In this document: piece by piece, positions 47,610 through 60,637 of the stretch | Layout of the letters: every line of letters begins with the position of its first letter | Numbering within the stretch: the stretch's first letter is position 1 | Source of the DNA: Emmonsiellopsis sp. PD_33 | Taxonomy: Eukaryota > Ascomycota > Eurotiomycetes > Onygenales > Ajellomycetaceae | Length of the DNA stretch: 64,000 nucleotides | Reading direction: 5' to 3' | Assembly (NCBI GenBank): GCA_032988165.1 | Contig: JANTQF010000057.1 | Span: 62,001 to 126,000, forward strand | The notes under the pieces: model-generated | What the model was told of the DNA's origin: nothing | Seen by the model: only the letters and a program-made list of their open reading frames with translations | Database searches by the model: none | Program-made: the position numbers and the translations under genes

Positions 47610-47639
47610 CTATACAAGTTCTGGTTTATGGCACCATGC

Positions 47640-49199
47640 ATCCACACATTGCCTTTTTATTTATCATGCTATCCCTCAGCAATTCAAAGTCACATAATCA
47701 ATTGGAGTTCTATGTTGAAGCTTCTATATAGGCCTTTTTATAAGGTTTGAAGTGAATGAAAAATAACCTCAGAGGTTAAAAAACACCCTCAATCTACTGT
47801 AGAATGAGATGTAGGGTAAGCCTATAAAATATTAGATTAAAAATTAAAAAATGAAACTTTACAATTAAGAACTATCTATTTCTTCCTCTTTAAAGATCTT
47901 ATAGAAGATTTATTAGTATCACTATTAAAAGAAGAAGAAGTATCCTCAGTGTTAAAGTCATTTAAATTATTATTAGAGGAGGCTTGAATAGAGGCCTCAC
48001 TTTCTAAGTTTAAATTCTCAGAAGATATTAAAGATTCAGCATTAAATGATAGTAGACTTAGAGAGTATAATCTCTTTCTTTCCTTTAAAAACTCAGGCTT
48101 TATTCAATTTAATATATGTAGAGGTAATTTATTTAATGTAGCATCTCTATTATCTTTCTTCTTCTCTTTATTAGTATTTACTTTTATATCTCCTCTATTT
48201 TTGGTGGCAGGCACAGTAGACAGCTGTAGGAGTAAAGACCTTAAAGGGGTTAATAGAGGTTTATTAGTAAAAAAGGTAATAATTTAAGAAGTACTTAAAA
48301 TTGTAGTAGTAGAGACTTTACATCACTTAGTAGCTTTATTACTGGAAGTAAGAAGAAGTAAGTTAGTAAATGTAAAGTTAAAGATTAAGTGAGAATATAT
48401 CAAATAGGAGTAGCTGAGCTAATAGAGCTAAAGTTAGAGATAATAGAGATATTAATATTATTTAGATAAATAAATTACTTGATGATTATAATAAGAGATC
48501 TCTTTCCTTTATGAGTAAAAAACTTAATGATATTACTACTAATAAAAACTAAATTTCTAATATATAGTAGGGGAACACAGCTCTAATGTAAAGACTCTAG
48601 AAAGATATAATAAATACTAAAGACTTTAAACTTAAGGTATCTATTATCACCTCAGCCTCTATAGATTTTAATAGTGATTTTAAAAACATAATTAGAATAA
48701 TCAGCAGGCATGTCACAGTAAGCAATACAAATAATAATAGTGAATAAAAATAGACTATTAGAGTGTCATGATAATATGCCAAGTCTGAAAGCCTACTATA
48801 TTATATTAATGATCAGATTGATTTGATTATTCTCTGATCTTATAGCAGGTTACATCAGGCCAGCATATATATATTATTAATATTAGGATAGTGTAGTTGC
48901 ATTGCCATCTAGGCCTATATATAGAATAGGCTAACCTTTAGTATTCTAAGAATTAGTAATTTATTTCTTAATTAATTCTATCTATTAGTATCACTTCATT
49001 CTATTTTTATATACTATTAATCAGTTTATCTTTATATCCTGATCTACCCTTATTTCTTAAGGTTAAAGCAGAGCCATCTCTATTACACTTATCATATAAA
49101 ATGATAATGAGTTTTTATTACTTAGCCTTATAAGTTCAAATCACTTCTCTGATCATTGCAGAGGCAAGCTATTAGTAGCATGTTAATGCTAAAGCTAGT
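47640..49199. repeat. Decayed sequence before the first retroelement, possibly including its 5' LTR
   Basis: AT-rich with no clear gene. On the minus strand 48,200-47,890 reads as a stretch with few stops, Ser/Asn/Asp-rich and ending in RSLKRKK, possibly the tail of an old transposase. A TGT-initiated stretch beginning near 48,766 (TGTCATGATAATATGCC) has the look of a fungal LTR start and lies upstream of the gag-like frame, but I could not pair it with a second copy. Confidence 0.3.
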
Positions 49200-52100
49200 T
49201 ACAGTAATTTATAATTCTAATTATAATATCTCTATTCCTTCTGACTTTAAGGCATCTGAACTGGATAACTCATTGAGTCATACTATTTTTACTCATAATG
49301 AATCTATGAAGATCTTATGAGAAGAGATTACTCTTTCTAAATACTATAATATTAAGATGAGTGATCTAATATCTTATTATAAAAAATCTATTAATAAATA
49401 TCATATATTTACTCATTTTCTTAAATACAAATATGAGTTAGCTTCTGAAAAATTCTCTTATAATCATGCTCATATCCTGTATGCTATAATATAGTTACAA
49501 GGAACAGTCAAAATGACTTAGAGTATTAAGAAGTTAGAATTACATTATAAAGAGATAATATTTAACTGAAAGAAATTTAAAGAGTTTCTCATAAATTAAC
49601 TTAAAAATCATCACAATTATGACTATCTTATTGCTTCTTAATTTCATAATTTAGTTCAACAAGAGAATCAATCAGTTCATACTTTTAAAGCTTCTTTTGA
49701 TGAATATTGAAATGAACTTGAATATCACCTTTATATCTTATAAATGTAGTTTTTTTATGCTAAGTTGCATCCCTTAATTTAGAATACTATCAATAATTAT
49801 CAGACTATTCTAATAGATTGAATAGAGCTAGTTAATTTAGCATCTTATCTTCAATCTTAATTGAAGAAACCCCAACAACCTTCTCAGTAAAATCAGTCTG
49901 CTGATATAGGTGCTGATTTTTATAATATCAAGTATTTTATAATTATTAGTATTAACAAAAAGGGTATGAAATGTAGGTAAGACAGATTCATTTCAAAGCT
50001 ATCTTCTAAGCCTACTAATAATATTTCTCTAAAAGAGTAGAAGAATAGAGAGGATAAGAATCTCTATTTTAATTATAGTAAATCTGATCATTATGTAAAG
50101 GATTACTAATCTAGTAAAGAGAAGAAAAAGAATAGTAAGAATGTTCTAAAAATCTCTACAGTCTAAATAAAAGATGCTTTCACTTAGTAATAACTACACT
50201 TAGATCTTTAACTTCATTTTATCATGCTTATTAATACTCTCTCTGATGCAGTTATGACTTATTACCTATTTAATCCTGAGTTGCAGGTGAATTGCATAGC
50301 TGTAAAGTATCTCACTAAGTATGAATAAGAAGTTCCAGAAATTTCAGATATAATTTGATTTTCTATGAGTAATTTTTATTTCTAATTTGATTTGAAGATG
50401 ATTTTAATAAAAGCTACTAATTCAGAAGGCCATTCAAATGAAGAAGATTTACTCTATTAAGTTATAAAAATGTTAGATGAGGATATTATTCTAGAAATAC
50501 CATAAATGTTAATGAATAATCTATAAGTTAATTGGGTTACTTAAATATAGTACTATCATCTTACTGATGATCAAATAACTATTGAAAGTTCTAAAAAGTT
50601 TGTAAAAATGATTTAGAATGTGTCCTGTGTTTATTATATTATCAGTGATGAAATTAATATAGATCCTTCAGATTAAATCTTAGTTATATTACATATAGGA
50701 GCATTGGAGTCCTCATTGGATCTACATATATAAAATGTATTTAAAAAGTTTTCTACTATTTTTTCAGAAGAAGGTACATCAAAATTGACTGATGTGGAAA
50801 AAGTAGCATATAAAATCAATTTAATTAATGATGCTTTATCATCTTACAGCCCTTTATATAATTTATCTGTGAAAGAACTGAATATATTATGAAAATTCTT
50901 GAAAAAGATGTAGTCTTAAAATTAGATTTGACCTTCATAAAGCCCAGCCAGAGCTCCAATACTATTTATACCTAAAAAGGATAATAGTCTTCAACTTTGT
51001 GTAGACTACTAAGGTTTGAATAGGATAACTATTAAGGACTATACTCCACTACCCCTTATTAAAGAAATAATGGACTGGCTGAGCAAGATGAAATGCTTTT
51101 CTAAGCTAGATCTCAGAAATATATATTATTATATTTACATCAAAGAAGATGATGAATGAAAAATAGCTTTCTGAATGAAATATAAGTATTTTAAATTTTA
51201 TGTAATATCTATAGGATTATGTAATGTGCTGGCTATGTTTCAGTCCTATATTAATTAAATACTTTGTAAACTTATTAATATCTACTGTATAATCTACCTT
51301 AATGATATTCTAATCTTCTTCAAAAATGAGAAAGACCATGAAAAGTACATACATCAGGTGCTGGAAAGACTCTAATAATATAATCTTTATATAAAGGAAT
51401 TAAAATGTGCTTTCTTTGTAAAGGAACTAGAGTTCCTAGGCTTTATAATTGAGGTTAATGGAATTTAAATGGATTAAAACTGTGTGATCACTATTCTTAA
51501 ATGGCCTGAGCCTTAAATGTTTTAAGAAGTTTAAATTTTCTTAGAATTTATAAATTTCTATTAACAGTTTATATATGCCTATTTAAGAATAATTACTCTC
51601 ATAACAGACTTACTAAAAGGCAGTACTAAGGAAAAGAAATCTGAACTGTTTATATTTACTAAATAAGCTTGAATAGCATTTCAAGAAGTTAAGTAAGCCT
51701 TTGTAGATGCTATATTACTTAATCACTTTAACCCTGAAAAGTTTATATAAGTAGAGATAGATGCTTTGAAATTCAGAATTATCAGGATTCTCTCTCAATT
51801 ATCTAAGAATGTGCAACTAGAACCTGCTGACAATACATAAGATTCTAAGAGAAGTTAGTGGGAAGATACCTATTTACTTATGACATATAGATGAGATTAA
51901 TTACTAGTTACCTTCTATTTGAAGAAGTTAAATCTAATGTAATATTAATATGATATGTATGATTAAAAATTATTGATAATTATTAAATCATTTTGAGTAT
52001 GAAGATACTATATATAAGGCACTAAATTCCCTATTCAGATACTAATAAATTATACTAATCTATATTACTTCTTCATTATCAAGAAGCTATCTAATAGACA

Positions 52101-53790
52101 AGCATGTTAGGCAGAAGAGCTATTAGAATATGATTTTTATATTTACTACTATTCAGATTAGCTTAACCCTGCTAATATACTATTAAGGTGACTAAACTAT
52201 GAAATAATCCTTTAAGAGGAAGATGTTAATAGAGTACTTCCTACATTACAGTGAAAACTAGCTGTATGGAGTTTGATCATACTTAGTATAGATAATGTTA
52301 ATAAAGTGCCTGTGAAGAGAAAATGCATGACATCAGAGACAACTACATAGAGTAGTTAAAATGATATTGCACAACTAGCTAGTATAATACTATTTAAAAG
52401 GGCTGACACTAATAGTTTAGAACATCTTATACTTCATTTAGTAACTATAGAAGCTGTATAAAATGAAATGAGCTATAATCTTCCATTTAGAATGCTTATT
52501 AAGTTCATTAAAGAGATTTAGAAGAGGAATATCTTTACTGCATCTTAAATTTAAAAATTAAATAGATGTGAAGATTCTAGAAGAGATTTTCTAACTAAGT
52601 CTATAGATTTAAGATCAGCTAAGTCAGCTATAAATTGTTAGCATCTTGGAGAGTATGGACTTCTAATGCAAAATGAATCTATATTTATCTCAGAAAGTAA
52701 GATCTTACATAAAGAGCTACTATACATTCATTATAATGATTTCTATGCAGGACATTTTGAGATCAATAAGATGAAAGAATTACTTTAAAGGAAGTATATA
52801 TAGAAAGAAATTCAAAATAATATAGTTGATTATATCAATACATGTAATATATACTAAAGGGTGAAGGTTCTGAGGCACTTACACTATGAAATCTTATTAT
52901 TATTATCAATTCTGAATTAACTGTAGAAATCTATATCAATAGACTTCATAATAAATTTACTGAAATCTTAATTTCAGGGTAAGAGATATGATAGTATTCT
53001 AGTCATCATTGATTGATATATAAAGATAGCTAAATATATCCCCTGTCTAAAGATCATTAAAGCCCTGGATCTAGCTGAATTAATTATAGGTTTAATAGTT
53101 AATAAATATGAACCTTCAAAGTCAATTATATCTAATTATAGATTAATATTTATAAGTTACTTCTAGTTAGTATTTTACTATCCTCTTTAAATTCAGTAAA
53201 ATTTATCAACAGCCTTTCACCCTCAATCTGACAGTTAAATTGAATGTCAAAATCAAACATTAGAGCATTATCTTTAAACATATTACTCTTACTATCAAGA
53301 TGATTGGCCAAAACATTTATCAACAGCTTAATTTGCTTATAATAATGCTAAGCAAGCTTCATTGAATATGTCTCCATTTTTTGCATTCCTCAGATATAAC
53401 CTAGATCTACTCTAAGACATTATAGATGACATTCTTGAGGGGGAGGCAAGCTCTGCTGGAAATCAAAGAAAGCCTCAGGAAGTACTAAATGTGATGTAAA
53501 AATTTAAGATATTAAGGAAAGTTTATGACATGTTAATAAATACCCTACATCATGCCTATGAAAAGTAGGCACAGTACTATAATTAGAAGCATAACTTGAA
53601 ACTAATGATATTTTAACTTGGAGAAGAAGTCTTAATTTCAGTAAAGAATATTAAGATAATAAGATCATATAAAAAGCTAGATAATTGATGGCTTGAACCA
53701 TTCCTAATTATCAAAATAATTAGAAAGCAAGCTTATAAGGTTAAGCTACTCTCATCATTCAGCAGTATTCATCCTATTTAAAGCTGCTGC
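49200..53790 (+). mobile_element. Degenerate Ty3/Gypsy LTR retrotransposon
   Basis: Gag and pol can be followed on the plus strand through many stops. A gag-like segment lies at about 49,560-50,000, then a mutated zinc knuckle at 50,064-50,111 in which the Cys codons read Tyr (YFNYSKSDHYVKDY for C-x2-C-x4-H-x4-C). Reverse transcriptase follows: APILFIPKKDNSLQLCVDY at about 50,953-51,010, then YLND (from YxDD) at 51,295-51,306 and the GFIIEVNGI block. RNase H is at about 51,700-52,150. Integrase runs from the HYNDFYAGHF zinc-finger end (about 52,730) through DSILVIID and STAFHPQSDS (about 53,200-53,230) to SSIHPI at about 53,775. The order RT-RNase H-integrase makes it Ty3/Gypsy. No chromodomain or 3' LTR was found; the frame ends where a different repeat begins. 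Confidence 0.88.
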
Positions 53791-54015
53791 TGAGATGGAA
53801 TGGGACAGGATGAAAAACTATTTCTATATATTTATTCTATAGATATTAATCCTGTTCTGTCTCATACTGAAATATATACTTCTATATTCTATTCTATAAT
53901 CAAATTAAAATCCCATGTTCTATTCTATTATATGAATGGTTCTCCTGTGTCTCATCCTGTTCTATCTCATAAATAGATGGGATGGAATGGAATGGGAAGG
54001 GAAATCCCAGATACA
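53785..54015. repeat. Inverted-repeat segment at the broken end of the Gypsy element
   Basis: GAGATGGAATGGGACAGGATGA near 53,792 is matched in inverted orientation by TCTCATCCTGTTCTATCTCAT near 53,950, and again by GATGGGATGGAATGGAATGGG near 53,980. The segment lies exactly where the integrase frame ends, so it may be an insertion or solo remnant that removed the 3' end. Confidence 0.45.
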
Positions 54016-54514
54016 ATAATAAATCATATATAGTTAGAAATTATTATGAAAAATTTTATATGAATTATTATCATTTCTCAAAGTTATATTTTTTCTACTA
54101 TATTAATTTTCCACTTATTATAGTAATAAGTTAATACTTACTCTATATTATTATATCATTTCTACTATATATTTACTCCTTAGTATCTAAAGCTACTATA
54201 AGCTCTTAAACTACTCTTCATGCTTCTCAACCACATGCTCCTCAGACTTATCAATTATAGGCTCTAAAATCCCATGCTTCTTAGTCATACACTACACACC
54301 TCTCTCTACCATAAACTCTATAACCCCACTCTCCTTTAATATAAGCCTCTTAAATTCTTAACTATAGATTTCATCACACAGCCTTTCTCCTTATTCTTCA
54401 GAATTAAGATCAGATCTACTAGATCAAGCTTTATATTTCTATCTTTATCTTTCTTACTTATAGTATCCTTCTTCTTCTCACTATTAACTCAGTCCTTATC
54501 ATCTGATGTATTCT

Positions 54515-55050
54515 GGGCTGGCCTTTTGTTACCAAACCAAACTAGGACTAAATTTAACCTTAGTCACTTTATCTAAAAGATTAGTCCCAGTTTAGTCCCA
54601 TTTACTCCTTATTTATACCTAGTTTTGTTTGGTCCCAAAAGCTTAAAGTATAGTATAAAAGTAACCAAACCAAACCAACTTTCCTAGTCCCAATTTAAAC
54701 TAAAATATTTTATATTTTAAATGCATTAAAATGTTATTTAAATAACTTTTTAAAATTGAAAATATTTTAAATTGATCTGATCCTAGTAAATTTTTGAAAA
54801 TATAGTAAAAATATACTAAAAATATACTAAAAATAGTAGATTTTTGCCAAGAAATGAGACTAAATGGGACTAAAATGGGACTAAAAAAAGTCTAGTCACT
54901 TTTAGTCCCATTTTAGATTATATAGAGTTAGTCATTTTTCATGTTTTAAAGCTTTAAAGTCATGTTTTATACTACCTTTTGGCACTAAATGGGACTAAAA
55001 CCAAACCAAACCAACATGAAAATTCCTAGTCCCAGCGGCCAGTCTATACA
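54515..55050. repeat. Imperfect palindromic repeat rich in TAGTCCCA and its complement
   Basis: About 530 bases bounded by GGCTGGCC at the left and its near inverse GGCCAGTC at the right. Inside, ACCAAACCAAACCAAC followed by CCTAGTCCCA occurs twice in direct orientation (from about 54,661 and 54,998). TAGTCCCATTT and AATGGGACTAAA occur several times on opposite strands, so much of the unit can fold on itself. This looks like a non-autonomous DNA element such as a MITE. A clear target-site duplication was not found. Confidence 0.5.
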
Positions 55051-57739
55051 GTATTCACATCAAAGTCATTCAACTCACACCCTATTACCTATATCTTCAT
55101 ACTATAATCTTTAATCTTTACTCTCTATTTTTTATTCTCTCCCACAGCTACCTTCAGCTTCACACCTCTAAAGTATGAATAGCTTATCTCTTTTAAAATT
55201 GATAGAACAAGCTGCATATCATCAACTTAGAGGATTTTCTTCTAGTAATAGATCAAGTAGAGATTTACATCTGAAGTACTATTAGTATTATATTATTAAT
55301 AGATTGTTATATTATCTCATTATCTACATTTAAAGAGCATCATCAGTATCTTCTTACTAATGAGGCACAGACAATTAATGACCTCAGCCTGGATATAGTA
55401 CTCATCACCTAGATTTTTCCTATCTATCTTAGGTAAATTCTGAATTATCTTCCTCACAAGCTAACTAAATGGCTTTATTTCCAAAACTAAGTGCATACTT
55501 ATCTGCTAAAATGTAATCTCCTTCTCTTCAATTAATCTAGCTGTTAGTAAATTATTAATATTATTCTAAATAATATCTTACCTGATAGATCAGCTGATAA
55601 CTATAGCTCAGATTTAATATCAATATAATTCTTAGCTAGTATTATTTTTTTTTGGGTTTAGGTTAAAAAACTGCCTCAGGCACCCACCTGAATGGGTTCA
55701 CAGGTTGGGTGTGTTTAGCTAAACCTAAAAAGTCAGGTTAGTAGGTTAGAATGGGGCAACCCATTTGACCTGCTGTAGATCACCTTAAAGGGTTAGTGTG
55801 GATTTAATTGCTAAATTTACCTAAAATGAATATTTATGCATGCATATTTTAGAAGGTATATGTACAATTTTGCAGAACATGTCATACAATATAGATATAT
55901 ATTAAATTTAGTAAAATATCAATATAAATGAAGATGTATAAAATCAACATAAGTTTAATTTTAACTATTTAGAAGATAACTGAAAACACTACATATAAGA
56001 TAACCAAAAATATTATATAGAAGATAATTGAAAATAATAAGTCTATTTACATCTATTTATTTCATCTCTGATTGTAACACTAACTTGCCTACTTCTATAT
56101 GAATGGATACTCTAAACCTTCAATGCATGCATTGATCTCCCCAGCTAAAAAGTTCTGACAACCTGGTTAAAGAATAGCCCTTTTAATTTTTAACTTACTT
56201 ATAGATTTTAAAAACATTATAACCCTTATCATCTGAATGTTCATCTAACTCATGGAAATCCTCATCTGAAGACTCATATAATGCTAGATTTTGATCTAGT
56301 GAACTGTATGAATCAGATTCCTGTTGAGCCAACCTTTTCTCCTCCACTTAGTTATATTTAGCTAGGGTTATGAAGATAGGTTCATTCATATCATATTAAC
56401 TAGGCCATTAAATGTAGAAGGAAAGATTAATGTTGTTTAGAGTTCATAAAAACTTAAGTGTTTTCTTACTAATCTAATGAATTATATTTATTATAGTGAT
56501 ATAATTCTTAAAAGCTCCTTCATCACCTATTCTCTCCCTTAAGTTATGAAACTTTAGGAATATATCACATTATTTTCCAATTATTATTCTAAGAGATCAG
56601 CAGAAGTTATTGAAGCAGTCTGATGAGCTCATATAGAGAGAATTGAAAATATAGATTAGATAGGAAGATTTAATGTTATTATAGATAATATAAGAATCTA
56701 AATTATAGATTAGTATTATTAGTAAATAAATATTATATATAAAGAGAAACATACTTTTATGTCTGTAAATACAGTTCTCCAGATCTTAAATGTATTTGAC
56801 CTGCTCAAGTAGAGCAAATATGAGAATAATATTCAATTCAGTAGTCTAATAGTAATAGAATAGAATCTCTTGTTTAATTATACAAGCCTTGCAATTAGAC
56901 TGCAGACAAGTCTGAGTCAAGTTGATTATATATACTTTTAAGTTGAGTTACTTGTAAATCTATAGTCTTTCAAGCTAAGTCCAAGCTAAATATATATTAA
57001 ACTCAACTCAATCTAAATCATCAATAAGAACTCTCAAGCTAAATATTTATTAAATAACATCTAGAATCAATCCAAATAATTCTGAGTTAACTTGAGTTAG
57101 TACATGAGGATTATTTTCATTATATTCTAACTAGTAATCATTCTATCAAACATTTATATTAAAATTTAAAAATCTTAATGCTAATAATCAATCTTTCTTT
57201 TTCTTCTTAAAACATCCTTCTATACTTTATTATACCTTAGACTTTCTATCTCTTCCTCTTCTTCCTTTTTTTATAGATAGCCTCTCATTCTCATTATTAT
57301 CTTCCTCTCTCATATGCTTTTCATCAGTTGCTTCATCCCCATCATCCTCTTGCCTTCTAACTACTGAAAAGACCTTAGTATTATCACATAAGATACCAAT
57401 CATTTCATTAATTACTGAATTCAAACCTACTTTATGTAATTGGGATAACTTGAGATCAAAATATTGTATAGAATAAGGTTGTCTTTGCTACATTCCTGGG
57501 CTATCCATGGCTATTTATACTACAGGGCCTGACTAAGCTATGTAGGTGACTAAGCATCATGGATATTCCATGGCATGAAGCATGCATGTGTAATAAGTGG
57601 CCTCTTTTAGAAAGGCACACAATGCCCTCATTGCAGTAATTACATGCAGGATTATAGAGCTAACAAATAAAATATGGGATCTTGTAATGTATAATATAAT
57701 AATGAACAATACATCAAGTGAAAAAGAAAACCTTACTCT
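55051..57739. repeat. AT-rich decayed sequence with fragments of unknown coding relics
   Basis: No intact gene. A short stretch at 55,656-55,810 holds GGGTTTAGGTT near its inverse AAACCTAAA and may be another small element. On the minus strand, around 56,360-56,200, an acidic frame with few stops is visible (YESSDEDFHELDEHSDDKG). At 57424-57230 a 64-codon frame has acidic then Arg/Lys-rich composition (RRGRDRKSKV). Both could be ends of old transposases; neither can be assigned. Confidence 0.35.
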
Positions 57740-60637
57740 CTATCCCCACAGTGGTCTCCACATTCCATAACTGAGTCATTGTAGAGTATAGAGACTTGGG
57801 GGTATCCATAATGTCAGCTTTCATTACTACTCCTCCTCTATAGTAAATCCTTCCAGATTCTCCTCAAGGCAATCTTCATTTATATAGCATACCTCATAGT
57901 AGGGTATTCTACATTCCTTGACAACTATAAGGATCTCCTTTGCTTTCTTTTCTTCAACACCAAGCAGTTCAATGAGCTATTATATGGCATGAGTGTAGGC
58001 AAGTATGATATCTTTCTAGAGAGCTGTGTTAAGAGTCTTAAGGCTGGCAAATAGAGTTAGTGCAGACTTAATTGAGTAATCATGGGTGTATTCAGTGAGT
58101 TCATTAATAGCTATATACAATTCTTTATCAGACAGGCCTCACATATTACTATATCACATCTCTATGCTAGATTACTTATTCAGTATTGCCATGGCATCTG
58201 CAGGTCCAGTGTTATGCAAATACATTAATCATAGTGCTACCTTAAAGTTATCTAGTACATCTAGGAGTTTTTCTGGTATTATTACTAGTTCCTGCAGCTA
58301 CTCAATCTTCTATCTGATTTACTACATTATCATCTTTTTAATTATATAGAATAGCACTTCTTTCTTATTTTAGTAATCTGCCAGAATATTTACATCATCA
58401 TTGCTGATTTTACACAGTCAAGCTATATATCATACTACTTGTGTGTGATCTTTGTCAGCCTCAGAGCTCTCTAGTAAAATCTTCTCTTACTAGGTCATAG
58501 TTTCTCCTGTTACTTCTTGATAGTTGATGAGATTTTTTATTGCTTTCTATCTGATATCAATATCTATAGACATAATGTGGTTGTATGAAACATCTAGATC
58601 AATCCATCACCAAACAAGGTCTGTAGCTTTTTTGAGCTATATATTATTTAATATGATAACTACCTTAACTACTTGTTTAGCTTCAGAAGGGTACATTCAT
58701 GGAATCTCCTGTGTGAGAGGAGGGCTGGGCAGGACTTCTTGAATTTTACCACTAAGCTTCTCTTAGTCAGGCTATTAACCCTGAGACTTAAAGACATCAT
58801 TAGTGTTAGTGTCATCAAGTTTCTATAGGGTCCTTTGCAGTTGCCCATTCACCATAATAAACATGTTATAGAATATAGTGCTAGATGCATGTAATATTTT
58901 AACTATAGCCTCTATTTCATATTACTTCAGTCACTATAGTTTCATGATGTGTTTGACAGCATCTTCACAGATATACATATCTTTATTAGTGGTGTTAGAG
59001 GTCCCAGTCATATAGGTATCCTCTGTGAGATTATTAAGTTACTTTCCCTATTATTTCATAATATCTTTAGCTATGTGATGTAGTTTCTAGTTGCTTACAG
59101 CAATCATCTTATTATATGAGGTGCCTGTGGATTTCCAGTTATTCATTATGTCATGTGCTGACTGTACTTCCATATTATATAGAGTTATAACATGTTGGAC
59201 TGCTTCCTTACTTCTCTTAGCAATATATAGTATGAGAGCCTCTATGATAATTATTGGAGTCTCTATGGCAGTTTTGTGGTTCTCTAGTTGCAGGGATGAA
59301 GTTTCATTGTGAGTCTAGTAGTTATCTAAGGGAGTGTCAGTGCTGATGAAGTTATTATTACTGATGTGCTCTTCATCATTAGCATTCTCTAATATATCTA
59401 TTAGTTTATTAGTCATAATCTGATTGTCATTTTGTAGGCATTTAAGAACCTCAGCCTCTGTACAGTCAAGTCTCTAAGCCAGGATGTATATCATAGAAGA
59501 GCATTCAATGTGAAAGAATTGAGTTTGCTCAATTTGCTCCTGGCAGTTCTGATGGTAGAGGTCATTTATGGCATTTATAACATCTTACTTAGTTATACCT
59601 AGTAGGAAGATCATGGTGTTCTGATATTCCCATTCATTTAGTAGAATATTAATTTCCCAGTTTCACACTATAGCTCTTTAATCTTGTAAGTATACATATT
59701 ACTTCTTATCTATAATATACTTATCTGTTTTATATCTACTTTGAATGTTCAATGCAGCTTGCTAGTGTGCTTTCCTGATTGTATATGTATCATTATATCT
59801 GATCTTACTCTTGCTAAGATGTTTTCCAAGGGAATCACACACTTTGTAATCTGAATTGCAGAAGGTATTTTAGAGGAAGATGGGTTTATTTGCATTATTA
59901 ATTATTTTTATAGCACTAATCTTATTATTCTTATTTTATTTGTCTTTAATCCCATCAATTATCATTCTAATCTTAATCTTCAGGTGTTTTACTTAAGGCT
60001 CCAGTAGAAGTTCTTTCAGCTCAGGGCCTTGGAAGTTTCAGCCCTTTCCTGAGTCTACATGTATCTTTAGAATTAAAAATCATAAGGAATTCCCAGTAAT
60101 AAAGAGTACTAGAGTTGTATTTTCTTTCTCAGCCTGTCTTGCTTTATGATCTTTCAGTTGGGGAACTAGTCTATTGTTATGAAGTATTTAATCACATCTC
60201 TGATCTTTCAGGCTAGTAATGATGGTTTGCAGAGCCAGGACCAACATTGTATTAATAACTGTAATAGGGAATTCATGATGTTTCATGTCCATAATGAGTA
60301 TATTCATTTCCCAGTCTAAGTAACCTAAAGTTTTGAATGTTTATTTCACTTGCTTCTCATCTACCTTCTTATTTATTATTCTTTATTTTCCCTTTATGTC
60401 ATCAGCTCTACCTGCAGGGGAGCTGTTACTAATATTGAGGTCTATAAGATTCATTGTGCTAGCTGGGAAGTTAGTAATTACCTGAAGTGTTTAGTATCTC
60501 TTTCTAGGGGTTTTTACTAGTATAAGAGGCACATTAGTATGTTCATGTTACTTTATGATTTTAGATGCAGAGGCATTTTTGTCTTTAGCCTTCTTAACTC
60601 TATTTTTACTATCATCTTTATTGCTGCAGGGTGCCAT
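57740..60637 (-). pseudogene. Unassigned ~950-codon stop-riddled reading frame
   Basis: On the minus strand a frame starting at an ATG (60637; MAPCSNKDDSKNRVKKAKDK) can be followed for nearly 2.9 kb. Stops occur roughly every 25-40 codons and nearly all are explained by one C-to-T or G-to-A change, while the intervening text keeps protein-like composition (for example HHEFPITVINTMLVLALQTI, LNEWEYQNTMIFLLGITK, DNQIMTNKLIDILENANDEE). Nothing resembles reverse transcriptase, integrase, transposase catalytic motifs or a zinc knuckle. It could be a large Gag or accessory ORF of a retroelement, or a captured host gene family. It lies downstream of the chromodomain of the next element, in the same orientation. 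Confidence 0.45.

Noticed and set aside
49081..49160. tRNA-like sequence (AAGTTCAAATCACTT, similar to a T-arm)
   Set aside because: I could not fold a full cloverleaf or find a matching acceptor stem; at most a decayed tRNA or primer-binding region.
54515..55050. Target-site duplication of the palindromic element (TATTCTG/TATACAG)
   Set aside because: Only five of seven bases agree and the differences are transversions, so not explained by RIP.
58086..58742. Plus-strand frames at 58,086-58,742 and 59,091-59,312 as genes
   Set aside because: They are antisense to the longer minus-strand coding relic and have no domain.
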